A program made the translations under genes and the position numbers. This document shows, in pieces, positions 35,394 to 45,216 of a stretch of 64,000 nucleotides of DNA. The stretch is from Glaciecola sp964621345 (GTDB taxonomy: Bacteria; Pseudomonadota; Gammaproteobacteria; Enterobacterales; Alteromonadaceae). A model generated the notes under the pieces. The model did no database searches. It saw nothing but the letters and a program-made list of their open reading frames with translations, and was not told where the DNA came from. Position 1 is the first letter of the stretch; the number at the start of each line of letters is the position of its first letter. The DNA lies in contig CAZUON010000013.1 in assembly GCA_964621345.1 (NCBI GenBank), forward strand, positions 5,315 through 69,314. The letters run 5' to 3'.

Positions 35394-36079
35394 TTATTTA
35401 TTTTCTCTAATATACTTTTAGCTGCTTTTTGCTCGGCAATACGGCGGCTACGGCCACTGGCACTTTGACTTAACGACAGCGCTTCAACCGTGCAACGCAC
35501 TTCAAATACCTGCGCATGGTCTTTACCGCTTGTATTGATAACGTCGTAAACTGGGAGAGGATGCTGGCGCGATTGCAAATACTCTTGAAGCTGCGTTTTA
35601 TTATCTTTAATTTGTACATTGGGGTCGAGCTGCTCGATACGTGACTGAAAGAGCTTTGAAATCGTATTCGCGGTAGCATCAAGCCCAGATTCTAAATAGA
35701 TTGCTCCGAGCAAAGATTCAACCGCATCTGCTAAAATAGAATCTCTGCGATGCCCGCCGCTTTTCATCTCACCTGAGCCTAAATGAATCAAAGGGCCCAG
35801 CTCAAGCTCTCTGGCAATAGATGCTAAGGTATCGCCTTTTACAAGGTTAGAACGCATGCGGGTGAGCTTACCCTCTGGTTGTTTTGGAAATTTTTCATAT
35901 ACTTTTTGTGCAATGCACAGACCAAGCACAGCATCGCCTAAAAACTCCAAACGCTCATTGTGCTTTTTGCTTGCACTGCGATGCGTGAGGGCTTGTTCGA
36001 GTAATGTCATATCCTCAAATTGATAATCCAAGGCCTGAAAAAGGCCATTGTAATTGGTCGCATTTAAGCTGCTGTTCAC
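35390..36079 (-). CDS. rnc: Ribonuclease III
   Basis: The 229-residue enzyme has the nuclease signature ERLEFLGDAVL and a C-terminal double-stranded RNA-binding domain (about 158-229). It cleaves rRNA precursors and regulates mRNAs. The start is GTG and shares one base with the lepB stop. Confidence 0.97.
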   Translation of the reverse strand: MNSSLNATNYNGLFQALDYQFEDMTLLEQALTHRSASKKHNERLEFLGDAVLGLCIAQKVYEKFPKQPEGKLTRMRSNLVKGDTLASIARELELGPLIHLGSGEMKSGGHRRDSILADAVESLLGAIYLESGLDATANTISKLFQSRIEQLDPNVQIKDNKTQLQEYLQSRQHPLPVYDVINTSGKDHAQVFEVRCTVEALSLSQSASGRSRRIAEQKAAKSILEKINK

Positions 36080-36954
36080 TAGGTGATAGACCCTACACGT
36101 TCAAAACGGATACCAGAAGGTACCCAGGTCGGTAAAATGCCATCTTCGCTTCGGTCAAAATCAAAGCTTATCCAAATAAATGTCGCTTTTCCAACGAGAT
36201 TTTCTTCTGGTACAAAACCCCAATAACGACTGTCTTGACTGTTATCACGATTGTCACCTAAAACAAAATAATGCCCTTCGGGGATATCATACTTATATGC
36301 AGCTGAGGGATTGTTCGGGTGACGTAATATTTGATGCTCAACCTCACCCAGTTGCTCAGTGAATTGGTCAAGGGCAATACCCCGTTGAAGAAACTCAGAG
36401 CTGCCAAGAGAATTCAATGCTACAGGTTGTGGACGTTCACATAGCTGCCCTGTTTCACAAGGTGCTTGAATAAACACTTGCTTGTTGCTGTATATAACCG
36501 TTTCGCCCGGCAGTCCTACCACGCGTTTAATAAAATCAACGTTGGTATCAAGCGGATACTTAAACACCACCACATCACCGCGCTGTACTTCACCGGTATC
36601 AATTAATTGAGAGCGTACCACAGGGTCTTTTAAGCCATATGAAAATTTCTCAACTAAGATAAAATCGCCCTCAAGCAAGGTCGGCATCATTGAACCTGAT
36701 GGAATTTGAAAGGGTTCGTATATGAATGAGCGAAAAATCATAACCCCAAAAAAAATTGGGAACATTTGCTTGCAAAAGTCTACCGCTGCCGGCAATTCGC
36801 TGTCTTGTTCATTAAAATTACTACGAGTGCCACTGGTGCTAGCACCTTCGAGGGCAACGCTTTCTTTATGCGCAAAAAACAAGGTATAAGCAAGCCATAC
36901 AAGACCGGTGATTGCACTTACCGCGACCAAGAAAATAGAAAAGTAATTTGCCAT
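36079..36954 (-). CDS. lepB: Signal peptidase I
   Basis: The 291-residue membrane protease has an N-terminal helix, the serine in IPSGSMMPTLLEGDFILVEK, and the lysine in FIKRVVGLPGE, forming the Ser-Lys dyad. It also carries the long periplasmic domain with GDNRDNSQDSRYWGFVPE. It cleaves signal peptides of exported proteins. It begins on the last base of the lepA stop. Confidence 0.97.
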   Translation of the reverse strand: MANYFSIFLVAVSAITGLVWLAYTLFFAHKESVALEGASTSGTRSNFNEQDSELPAAVDFCKQMFPIFFGVMIFRSFIYEPFQIPSGSMMPTLLEGDFILVEKFSYGLKDPVVRSQLIDTGEVQRGDVVVFKYPLDTNVDFIKRVVGLPGETVIYSNKQVFIQAPCETGQLCERPQPVALNSLGSSEFLQRGIALDQFTEQLGEVEHQILRHPNNPSAAYKYDIPEGHYFVLGDNRDNSQDSRYWGFVPEENLVGKATFIWISFDFDRSEDGILPTWVPSGIRFERVGSIT

Positions 36955-38750
36955 TAATTATCAACCTTTAATATCGCTAAAAATGCATCTTGAGGCAGCT
37001 CTACGTTACCTACCTGCTTCATACGCTTTTTACCTTCTTTTTGTTTTTGCAGAAGCTTTTTCTTACGGCTGATATCACCGCCATAGCACTTCGCAATAAC
37101 GTTCTTACGTAATTGTTTTACCGAGCTACGTGCAACAATATGGCTACCAATAGCAGCTTGAATCGCAATATCAAACATTTGTCGAGGAATAAGCTCTTTA
37201 AGTTTATCTACTAACTCGCGCCCGCGGTTCTGGGCTCGATCTTTATGGGTGATAAGCGCGAGCGCATCTACACGCTCGCTATTAATCAGAATATCGAGTC
37301 TGATCATATCAGCCACTTGAAAACGGGTAAAATTGTAGTCAAGGGATGCAAAGCCGCGGCTTGTAGATTTTAGCCTATCAAAGAAATCAAGTACCACCTC
37401 TGCCATCGGCAAATCGTAAGTGACCGCCACTTGCTTCCCATGGTAAGCCATGTGAGTTTGCATGCCACGTTTTTCAACACACAAAGTAATTACGTTACCG
37501 AGGTATTCCTGTGGCACCAAAATATTAGCAGTCACGATAGGCTCACGTATTTCATCAATGTCGTTCAATGGCGGTAATTTGGACGGGTTATCGACCTGCA
37601 AAGTTTCGCCTTTTGTGGTTAAGACTTGATATACCACGGTAGGCGCAGTGGTGATCAGGTCCAAATCATACTCGCGCTCTAGGCGCTCTTGAATGATTTC
37701 CATGTGTAACATGCCTAAAAAGCCAATTCGAAAGCCAAAACCTAGAGCGGCTGAGCTTTCTGGCTCATAAAACAACGAGGCATCATTGAGGCTTAATTTG
37801 GCCAAAGCATCTCTGAAGTCTTCATAGTCGTCAGAACTCACTGGAAACAAACCCGCGTAAACTTGTGGTTTGATTTTCTTAAAACCCGGAAGAGCCTTTT
37901 CAGCAGGACGTTTTGCCAAGGTGATGGTGTCGCCTACCGGTGCACCATGAATTTCTTTAATGCCGGCAATGATAAAACCCACTTCGCCCGTTCTAAGCAC
38001 TTTAGTTTCAGTTTGTTTCGGTGTAAACACTCCAATTTTATCAGCCTGATGCACAGCGTCTCTGGACATAATTTTGATTTTATCTTTTGCATGTAGCTCG
38101 CCATTGACAATGCGTACCAAAGATACCACGCCTTGGTAGTTGTCAAACCACGAATCAATGATTAAAGCCTCTAGCGGCGCCTCACTGTCGCCCTTAGGAG
38201 GAGGTACGCGATTTACAATGACTTCTAATACATCTTCGATACCAATACCAGTTTTAGCTGAGCACCTAACCGCGTCAATAGCATCAATACCAACGATATC
38301 TTCAATTTCCTCAGCAACACGGTCAGGTTCCGCTTGAGGCAAGTCAATCTTATTTAAAATTGGAACGACTTCCATTTCCATATCGATAGCGGTGTAACAG
38401 TTGGCTAGAGTTTGCGCTTCTACGCCCTGCCCCGCATCCACAACTAGTAAAGCGCCTTCACAAGCCGCGAGCGAACGCGATACTTCATAAGTAAAATCTA
38501 CGTGTCCTGGGGTATCGATAAAGTTTAGCTGGTAGCGCTCGCCATCTTTTGCATCGTAATACAAAGTTACGCTTTGCGCCTTGATAGTGATCCCGCGCTC
38601 GCGTTCAATGTCCATTGAGTCAAGTACTTGCTCTGCCATCTCGCGATTGGTCAATCCGCCGCAATGCTGAATCAATCGGTCCGATAAAGTCGACTTACCG
38701 TGATCGATGTGAGCAATGATACTGAAATTACGAATATGTTTTAGTTGCAT
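36954..38750 (-). CDS. lepA: Elongation factor 4 (LepA)
   Basis: The 598-residue translational GTPase has HIDHGKSTLSDRL, the switch II DTPGHVDF, NKIDLPQAEP, and the LepA-specific C-terminal domain ending in VGNVELPQDAFLAILKVDN. It back-translocates stalled ribosomes. It is separated from rseC by 268 bases, which hold a short unsupported 39-codon frame and no clear hairpin. Confidence 0.97.
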   Translation of the reverse strand: MQLKHIRNFSIIAHIDHGKSTLSDRLIQHCGGLTNREMAEQVLDSMDIERERGITIKAQSVTLYYDAKDGERYQLNFIDTPGHVDFTYEVSRSLAACEGALLVVDAGQGVEAQTLANCYTAIDMEMEVVPILNKIDLPQAEPDRVAEEIEDIVGIDAIDAVRCSAKTGIGIEDVLEVIVNRVPPPKGDSEAPLEALIIDSWFDNYQGVVSLVRIVNGELHAKDKIKIMSRDAVHQADKIGVFTPKQTETKVLRTGEVGFIIAGIKEIHGAPVGDTITLAKRPAEKALPGFKKIKPQVYAGLFPVSSDDYEDFRDALAKLSLNDASLFYEPESSAALGFGFRIGFLGMLHMEIIQERLEREYDLDLITTAPTVVYQVLTTKGETLQVDNPSKLPPLNDIDEIREPIVTANILVPQEYLGNVITLCVEKRGMQTHMAYHGKQVAVTYDLPMAEVVLDFFDRLKSTSRGFASLDYNFTRFQVADMIRLDILINSERVDALALITHKDRAQNRGRELVDKLKELIPRQMFDIAIQAAIGSHIVARSSVKQLRKNVIAKCYGGDISRKKKLLQKQKEGKKRMKQVGNVELPQDAFLAILKVDN

Positions 38751-39018
38751 AAATGACTATTGATCCTAGAGATAAGCACATGATTAATAAGCAAGCTTTG
38801 CGCCAACAACATGCTTTAATGAGTAATTCGTTACAAGCGGCGCTACACCTATATTTTAGTACGCGGATATTACCGATTTTGCGCTTCAATTGCGACTAAA
38901 CTCGACTATTTATGTGTATTTCGACCACAAACTTAACATTTTGTTGTGCAGGAAGTGTTACAAGAGCTTACAGAGACGAGCTCATCGGTAAATAAGTACA
39001 GTGGCCGGTTAAGCTAAA

Positions 39019-39498
39019 TCATGATTTTTTTGTCGGTATTTCGTGCTTTTGACTAACAACAGCCTCAACAGTAGCACCCAAAAATATTGGTTCATAGTGC
39101 TGACGAAACCTTGCAGATTTTAACCTGCGCGAGACCCACCAATAAGCACAAAATGTTGATATAAAACTCAATAGAATCACCAGCCCTTCTGGTAAGTTTG
39201 TAAAGCTTTGCAAAATAGCAGCACTGATTAGTAGAGTAAGCACGGGGAATAAATATAACCAAGCAGACGCACTTAACAAATGCCGTTCTGGGATACCAAT
39301 CTTAACGCTTTGTCCCTTTTTTAATTCGCAAGGTACCGAAATGCGCAAGTGTTCCGCTTTTGGGCTAAAGGCCTTTGCCACCACAGAGGTTGAACAACCG
39401 TCGCTTGCTGCACAACTACCGCAAGTCGTTTTAAGGGTGGTTTCAATCCAAGCAAAGCCAGGTTCAGTGCTGACCACGGTGCCCATTTCTTCAATCAT
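39019..39498 (-). CDS. rseC: RseC/MucC-family membrane protein
   Basis: I place the start at ATG 39498 (159 residues), because it overlaps the rseB stop by eight bases and gives the normal family N-terminus (MIEEMGTVVSTEPGFAW). The cysteine-rich CGSCAASDGC segment (about 27-36) resembles the family's metal/redox motif. Two membrane helices follow at about 75-93 and 100-120. Its role in RpoE control is minor and not fully known; an additional link to SoxR reduction exists in E. coli. Confidence 0.92.
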   Translation of the reverse strand: MIEEMGTVVSTEPGFAWIETTLKTTCGSCAASDGCSTSVVAKAFSPKAEHLRISVPCELKKGQSVKIGIPERHLLSASAWLYLFPVLTLLISAAILQSFTNLPEGLVILLSFISTFCAYWWVSRRLKSARFRQHYEPIFLGATVEAVVSQKHEIPTKKS

Positions 39499-40594
39499 TG
39501 TTTTGCTCAACAATGACAATAGAATTTGCAATCTTATCGGCGGTAGCGACCGGTATCTCTCCCACTACGGTAACTTGTATTCGACCATCTGTTTTTGACA
39601 CGACAGCATGACTGCCTGTCGCAATAGACATATCTTCGTTAATCGCATCATTTGCAGGCAGTACATACACTGAAACATCGACTAATCCGTCTGAAAGCAG
39701 CATATATTCGGTGACTTGTCCAGTTCGCTCAATGCGATGTACATCTTGCTTTAAGACTTTCATACCTTTGGGGAGGTAACTAGCACGCCACATTAAGTCT
39801 CGTGGTGATTGCCCAACACGAGTGCTAACTTGGGGTAACTGGTCTACTGAAAACGATGCAAAAATCTGATTAACGCTCTCTGACACAGTCAGTTGCGTGA
39901 TTTGAATTTGCTCTAGTAAAGCGCCATCTAAATCGTACATATCAAGTTTTAATAACAGTCCGGTTTCTTCGTCTAACCAAAGATGATACCCAAAGCGAGT
40001 TTTATCCTTACTGATTACTCGGATTTGTTGCGCCATTCTACCGGCGATTCTGTTTCGCCCCATCAATAGCGCATCATAGGCGTTTTTTAAACCGGCACCT
40101 GGATGTATAAAAGCCTGTGGGATAGGGCTTTGAACTGCGCTGCCTTGTACGCTGTATGGGGGATAGCCGGGCTCAAAAATACTGACCTTACCCTGATAAA
40201 CAACTTGCTCAAACCCCGGACCATTCAGCAAGCTAAGCTGCTCTATGACGTTACCACTGGGCATTGTTCCGCGGCGCCACATATACGGTAATGTTTCACG
40301 CTTGTTGGCTGAAACAACATAAACCATTTCAAACGATGACGACTGGACTTGTTCAATTAGTCTTTGCATCCACGCATCTGCAGATAGCGGATTAAAGACA
40401 GGGTTGTCTGGGGTAGTATCAGTCACTTGAGCATTGCTTTGCGGGACGCTGTCGCTCGGTAAAGTGTTTTGCAATGAGCTTGCTTGGGGCTCCTGCTCCT
40501 GCGCACTACAAAGGAATGAGCCGCTTAACATAAAAAAACCGGTAAAGGCCATAAATACTAGCTTCAACCGGTTCTGCGAGACACATTTATTCAT
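39491..40594 (-). CDS. rseB: RseB/MucB periplasmic regulator of RpoE
   Basis: The 367-residue protein has a signal peptide (about 1-31, ending LSGSFLCSAQ) and the two RseB domains: a lipoprotein-carrier-like N-terminal half and a smaller C-terminal domain. RseB binds RseA in the periplasm and protects it from DegS, and is released by misplaced lipopolysaccharide. It follows rseA by 27 bases. Confidence 0.94.
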   Translation of the reverse strand: MNKCVSQNRLKLVFMAFTGFFMLSGSFLCSAQEQEPQASSLQNTLPSDSVPQSNAQVTDTTPDNPVFNPLSADAWMQRLIEQVQSSSFEMVYVVSANKRETLPYMWRRGTMPSGNVIEQLSLLNGPGFEQVVYQGKVSIFEPGYPPYSVQGSAVQSPIPQAFIHPGAGLKNAYDALLMGRNRIAGRMAQQIRVISKDKTRFGYHLWLDEETGLLLKLDMYDLDGALLEQIQITQLTVSESVNQIFASFSVDQLPQVSTRVGQSPRDLMWRASYLPKGMKVLKQDVHRIERTGQVTEYMLLSDGLVDVSVYVLPANDAINEDMSIATGSHAVVSKTDGRIQVTVVGEIPVATADKIANSIVIVEQNND

Positions 40595-40621
40595 GTTTAT
40601 TCGCTTAATATAATAAAAATC

Positions 40622-41197
40622 CTAAGGTTGTGACTCGTCGTCTTTTTGCTCTGTCGCTGTAGGTACTTGTTTGAACTTGAGCTGACGTTGGTGATCCTCA
40701 ATCAACGCGTTGATTTGACGACGTTGCTCTAACAATTGGGTCATACGGTCTTGTTCGATACTTCGAGTCTGCTGCAAACTCACTGGTGCTAAACCACCTT
40801 GAGGACCAATGACTGGGGGAGCGGTCGTGAATGGTTGCGTAATTTCTGGCTGGGTATACGTTTGATACCCAAAAATAACCATCGCAGTTACGCAAGCTAC
40901 CATCGCTAATTGACTGCTCTGTTTCACAATCGGAATAACGGCTGAAACGACAGGAGCGTCTTTCCACGTTCTTTTTGGTGCAACAATGGAAAGTTCATCG
41001 ACTAGTGCTGCTGCTATCTTGTCGCTTACATCGAAACTAAGGTCTGTCGACATATCGTTTCTCAGTAAATCTCTGGTCAAGTGATAGCTTTTCCACTTTT
41101 GTTGCAAGATTGGATCTTCAGCAATTCGTTTTGCCTGAGACATATCGTCCCATTCGCCGTCCATTATTGCTGATATCTTCTCATTTTCTTGTGTCAT
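40622..41197 (-). CDS. rseA: Anti-sigma-E factor RseA
   Basis: The 191-residue protein has the cytoplasmic sigma-binding domain (MTQENEKISAIMDGEWDD to about residue 85), one membrane helix (about 97-116, SQLAMVACVTAMVIFGYQTY) and a periplasmic tail of about 75 residues containing glutamine-rich helices. It sequesters RpoE until cleaved by DegS and RseP. Family, gene order and layout agree. A 153-base gap separates it from rpoE. Confidence 0.92.
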   Translation of the reverse strand: MTQENEKISAIMDGEWDDMSQAKRIAEDPILQQKWKSYHLTRDLLRNDMSTDLSFDVSDKIAAALVDELSIVAPKRTWKDAPVVSAVIPIVKQSSQLAMVACVTAMVIFGYQTYTQPEITQPFTTAPPVIGPQGGLAPVSLQQTRSIEQDRMTQLLEQRRQINALIEDHQRQLKFKQVPTATEQKDDESQP

Positions 41198-41350
41198 ACA
41201 CCGTTTTCCTGCTTTAAAAGCATTTTGTTGGTTTTGTAAGCGCTACATAAGTTTACATAAAAACTCATCAACACCCAATTAAAACTTACGACTCGCTATT
41301 ATTAAAAAAGTTTCATTTATTACAATTAAGCTAAAAATTAAGTTTAGACC

Positions 41351-41929
41351 CTAGGTTTGTGTCAGAGGCACTATTACTTTATCAATCGCTTCCCTTGCTC
41401 TAAAAATGCGCGATCTCACTGTGCCAACCGGACACTCCATCACCGCGGCAATCTCTTCGTAGCTAAGCCCTTCAATCTCCCGTAGCGTGATTGCTGCGCG
41501 CAAATCGTCTGGAAGCGCTTCGATCGTTGCAAAGAGTTTTTGCTGCAACTCTTGCGACAGTAGGTTTCGCTCTGGGGATGCATTTTCTTTTAACGCATCA
41601 CTACCTTCGTAATAATCTGCCTCTTGTGCATCAACGTCACTGGCCGGCGGTTTACGGCTTTGCGAGGTCAAATAGTTCTTCGCGCTGTTTACTGCAATTC
41701 TGTAAAGCCAAGTGTAAAAAGCGCTATCCCCTCTGAAATTTGGTAGCGCACGGTAGGCTTTAATAAACGCCTCTTGGGTAACATCGGCTACGTCACCGGA
41801 ATTTTTTACATACCTAGAGACAATATTCATTACTTTATTTTGATGTCGTACTACTAGTAAATTAAATGCATTTTTATTACCTTGCTGCACTAACACGACT
41901 AGCTCGTTATCCGTTTTTTGCTCGCTCAT
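41351..41929 (-). CDS. rpoE: RNA polymerase sigma-E factor RpoE
   Basis: I use ATG 41929 (192 residues), because it matches the N-terminus of E. coli RpoE (MSEQKTDNELVVLVQ) and sits 11 bases after AAGGAG. The upstream ATG at 41938 would have only two bases of spacing. Region 2 (VADVTQEAFIKAYRAL) and region 4 (LREIEGLSYEEIAAVMECPVGTVRSR) are intact. It directs the envelope-stress response and has a well-matched autoregulatory promoter upstream. Confidence 0.97.
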   Translation of the reverse strand: MSEQKTDNELVVLVQQGNKNAFNLLVVRHQNKVMNIVSRYVKNSGDVADVTQEAFIKAYRALPNFRGDSAFYTWLYRIAVNSAKNYLTSQSRKPPASDVDAQEADYYEGSDALKENASPERNLLSQELQQKLFATIEALPDDLRAAITLREIEGLSYEEIAAVMECPVGTVRSRIFRAREAIDKVIVPLTQT

Positions 41930-41981
41930 TAAAGCCATTACTCCTTACACACTTGATGCCATGGCTAGGGCAAGTGTATAT

Positions 41982-42008
41982 ATTGACAGACACATTCGTA
42001 TTAAGTTC
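41982..42008 (-). promoter_or_regulatory. RpoE-dependent autoregulatory promoter of rpoE-rseABC
   Basis: On the minus strand GAACTT (42008-42003), exactly 16 bases, and TCAAT (41986-41982) match the established sigma-E consensus GAACTT-N16-TCAAA. It lies about 50 bases upstream of the rpoE start, as in E. coli. Confidence 0.82.
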
Positions 42009-42117
42009 GTTCCTACTAGCGATTATATATAAATAATCGAACAATTGTATTTTTGCGCTGAAAGATTACTATTAAGCTTCTTATCCATAGACCTCATTTC
42101 AGCGGACCTTATTTCAT

Positions 42118-43716
42118 ATGGCAAACACAATTGAACATCGTTGCGACCTTTTAGTAATAGGCAGCGGTGCCGCCGGGCTTAGCCTTGCACTTAAGATGGC
42201 AGAGCATTGCAACGTTATCGTTTTAAGCAAGAGTGATATTAATGAGGGCAGTACTCGCTATGCACAAGGGGGGATCGCTGCTGTTTTTGATGACGAAGAC
42301 AGTATTGAGAGCCATATTGCCGATACATTAAATGCCGGTGCTGGTATTTGCGATGAAGATGTAGTGCGTTTTACAGCAGAAAATGCCAAGCGCAGCATGC
42401 AGTGGCTTATTGGCCGAGGGGTTCCTTTTGACCAAGAAAAAGATGAGCATGGTAATTTGCGCTTTCACCTAACGCGCGAGGGTGGTCATTCGCACAGACG
42501 CATTTTACACGCGGCAGATGCAACTGGAGAGGCGGTGCAATCAACCTTAAGCGAAAATGTAAAGCATCATCCTAATATTCATTTATTTGAGCGCTACAAT
42601 GCTATTGATTTAATCAAAAAACATAAGACCGATACGCGCTGTATTGGCGCTTACATATGGAATCGAAAAAAGGAGCGCGTCGAAATTATTCGTAGTCGCT
42701 TTACAACATTAGCCACGGGCGGCGCGAGCAAAGTATATCAATATACCTCAAACCCTGATGTTTCAAGCGGCGACGGCATTGCTATGGCATGGCGTGCAGG
42801 TTGTAAGATTGCGAACATGGAGTTTAATCAGTTTCACCCAACGTGCTTGTTCCACCCTGATGCGGGTAACTTTTTAATTAGCGAGGCCTTACGTGGTGAA
42901 GGCGCATTTTTATGCCACCCCGACGGTACACCTTTTATGCATCGATTTGATGAGCGCGGCGATTTAGCCCCACGTGATATCGTTGCACGTGCAATCGATT
43001 TTGAAATGAAGCGATTGGGCGAAGATTGCATGTATTTGGATATTAGTCACAAATCTACCGACTTTATCGTCAAGCACTTCCCTAATATTTACCGAAAATG
43101 TCGCTCTTTAGGTATCGATATTACTCGTCAACCTATTCCGGTTGTGCCAGCAGCACATTATAGCTGTGGTGGAGTCCAAACAGACCTTGATGCCAGAACA
43201 AACTTAGCGAACGTATATGCGATTGGTGAGGTTGCTTATACCGGTTTACATGGCGCAAATCGAATGGCTAGTAACTCACTACTTGAATGCGTCGTGTTCG
43301 CGCACTCTTGTGCCAAACATATCATTGAGCACTTTGATGAACCCCATGAACAAGGTGAAATTGAACCCTGGGATGAAAGTCGAGTCATCGATTCAGATGA
43401 AGTTGTAATTATTCAACATAATTGGCATGAGCTGCGCTTATTTATGTGGGACTATGTAGGCATAGTGCGAAGCGACAAGCGCTTAGAGCGGGCCATGCGC
43501 CGCATTAATTTGCTTAAACAAGAAATTGATGAGTATTACAGTAACTTCAAAGTCAGTAATAATATGCTCGAACTTCGCAATTTAGTATGTATTGCTCAGC
43601 TTATTGTGATGTGCGCAATGAAACGCAAAGAGAGCCGCGGCCTTCACTACAATTTAGATTATCCAGATACGCTCGACAATGCGGGTCCAACAATAATAAA
43701 AAAAGAGATTAAATAA
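42118..43716 (+). CDS. nadB: L-aspartate oxidase
   Basis: The 532-residue flavoenzyme opens with the FAD motif VIGSGAAGLSLAL and has EGSTRYAQGGIAAVF and HFHLTREGGHSHRRILHAAD-like elements of the succinate dehydrogenase/aspartate oxidase family. It oxidises aspartate to iminoaspartate in NAD synthesis. Divergent from rpoE. The final NAD step, nadE, is at 48 kb. Confidence 0.96.
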   Translation: MANTIEHRCDLLVIGSGAAGLSLALKMAEHCNVIVLSKSDINEGSTRYAQGGIAAVFDDEDSIESHIADTLNAGAGICDEDVVRFTAENAKRSMQWLIGRGVPFDQEKDEHGNLRFHLTREGGHSHRRILHAADATGEAVQSTLSENVKHHPNIHLFERYNAIDLIKKHKTDTRCIGAYIWNRKKERVEIIRSRFTTLATGGASKVYQYTSNPDVSSGDGIAMAWRAGCKIANMEFNQFHPTCLFHPDAGNFLISEALRGEGAFLCHPDGTPFMHRFDERGDLAPRDIVARAIDFEMKRLGEDCMYLDISHKSTDFIVKHFPNIYRKCRSLGIDITRQPIPVVPAAHYSCGGVQTDLDARTNLANVYAIGEVAYTGLHGANRMASNSLLECVVFAHSCAKHIIEHFDEPHEQGEIEPWDESRVIDSDEVVIIQHNWHELRLFMWDYVGIVRSDKRLERAMRRINLLKQEIDEYYSNFKVSNNMLELRNLVCIAQLIVMCAMKRKESRGLHYNLDYPDTLDNAGPTIIKKEIK

Positions 43717-43765
43717 TTAGCTTATGCCTTCACTTTACGGCTTATATTACCTCAACCATAAATAC

Positions 43766-44722
43766 TTAAAGAGGGCTGATACTACCAACTAGGTGCTGGC
43801 GGGTCTTTAATGTATCTGAACTCTGAGTAGTAGATGACAAATTAAACTGCAAAGCGCCTGAGACGGGCTGCTTGTTAATCTGCAATACGCTTGTGTTAGG
43901 CAGTTCAATCGCATGTTTAAACACCGCGCTAATGCAATGGCTGTTTTCAATGTTGTAATCTGACATGCGTGCGATGACTGAAAGCGCTTTGGCATGAGAA
44001 TACATGCCATGAGCAATGGCTTTATCAAAACCAAATAACCTTGATGTGGTTGGCCACAGATGAATCGGATTATAATCCCCCGACACTTTAGCGTACTTTC
44101 TGCCGACAAATTCCTCAAAATTTAGCGTTGATTGAATGATATCTTCGTTTAGCTGCTCGGTGCTGTTTCGTTGTTTTTCTTCAACTTCTCCCTTAGCCTT
44201 TGCATCAGAAACTTGATGTGCTTGTTTGCTCGATACGAGCATACTCTCTTTGAACGTTTGCAAGCCCAAGGGTCGTTCTTGTGAGCTCCTTGCTAAATAA
44301 TAACTGGTCGCTTTTACCGCTACAGCACTATCTTCACAAGCCTCGCTATGCAGTTCAAATACAATACCACGCTTGTGAGCATATACATTCCCAAAGTAGG
44401 TATTCAAATCAAGGGAGGCGTTACTGCTAGGAAGCTTGATGACATTAATTTTATTGCCAATATGTACCAAGCCCAAAGCTTTAAAAGGAAAAGGAAACTG
44501 AGTCATCATATCTAACTGCATCGGGAGAGTCAGTACTTGGACATAGTTGGGGTGAATATAGCCAAACAAAGCATCTGGCCAGTCTACTAATCGGTGATAA
44601 CTGTTGAAATGAGCAGGTTTAATTAGGTGCTTCCTACTCGTGACTTGCTGAGACAGTATAAGAGATGAGCGCGCGATTAGCGGCGGTCTATATATTGCGG
44701 CTTTTGCTAGTTGCGCTAACAT
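43766..44722 (-). CDS. MaoC-like (hot-dog) dehydratase-family protein
   Basis: The 318-residue protein has a C-terminal MaoC-like hot-dog domain with the hydratase pair in SGDYNPIHLW (about residues 213-222, Asp and His five apart), followed by GFDKAIAHGMYSHAKAL. A second, weaker hot-dog-like region precedes it. MaoC-type enzymes hydrate enoyl-CoA thioesters. The substrate is unknown. It sits between nadB and ygfX without a visible operon link. Confidence 0.82.
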   Translation of the reverse strand: MLAQLAKAAIYRPPLIARSSLILSQQVTSRKHLIKPAHFNSYHRLVDWPDALFGYIHPNYVQVLTLPMQLDMMTQFPFPFKALGLVHIGNKINVIKLPSSNASLDLNTYFGNVYAHKRGIVFELHSEACEDSAVAVKATSYYLARSSQERPLGLQTFKESMLVSSKQAHQVSDAKAKGEVEEKQRNSTEQLNEDIIQSTLNFEEFVGRKYAKVSGDYNPIHLWPTTSRLFGFDKAIAHGMYSHAKALSVIARMSDYNIENSHCISAVFKHAIELPNTSVLQINKQPVSGALQFNLSSTTQSSDTLKTRQHLVGSISPL

Positions 44723-44743
44723 CAGATGCTGCCCTCCATAGGG

Positions 44744-45196
44744 CTAATTAAGGTACCAAATCAAATGTCGATGCAGTGCTCTAAAACTAGCTTCGCTAGT
44801 CTGCCAGCGAGCAATAAAAACCGTTTTATTTTGCACAGGCCAAGCGCCTTTTTTTTGCGACATAAGAGGCCTAAGAGATAACCATATTCCAAATAAATTA
44901 GCTTTTGATGTTGCTGCGACTTCAAAGCGTTTAAGCTTATTGAGTTCAGTATATAGAATTTGGTTACTATCGTGGTCTAGTTGTAAGTGTAATTGCAAAC
45001 TTCTATTTTTCAAATAGAAGTAAAAAATAACCGGCAGAGCGCATACGCCCAAAAACAAAAATGAAGTATTCAAAGGTAGGCTAAATGGCGGCAACACCAA
45101 CAAATAATGTAAGGTGTTTGAAAGAAACAAAAAACACAATAAGGTTACACTTATAAAGATGGCGTCATGCTTTTGTTTACTTACTAAAATATCCAT
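44744..45196 (-). CDS. ygfX: YgfX/CptA-like membrane protein
   Basis: The 150-residue protein has two membrane helices (about 15-35 and 42-62) and a soluble C-terminal domain, the YgfX layout. It lies 20 bases after sdhE, exactly as ygfX follows sdhE in E. coli. YgfX has been proposed as a toxin partner of SdhE, but the main role of that gene pair remains disputed. Sequence similarity is weak, so the call rests on topology and context. Confidence 0.75.
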   Translation of the reverse strand: MDILVSKQKHDAIFISVTLLCFLFLSNTLHYLLVLPPFSLPLNTSFLFLGVCALPVIFYFYLKNRSLQLHLQLDHDSNQILYTELNKLKRFEVAATSKANLFGIWLSLRPLMSQKKGAWPVQNKTVFIARWQTSEASFRALHRHLIWYLN

Positions 45197-45216
45197 ATTT
45201 TAGCCTATCGCCTGAT

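Noticed and set aside
38781..38900. 39-codon plus-strand frame between lepA and rseC
   Set aside because: Short, without ribosome-binding site or resemblance to any family; ordinary intergenic sequence is the simpler reading.
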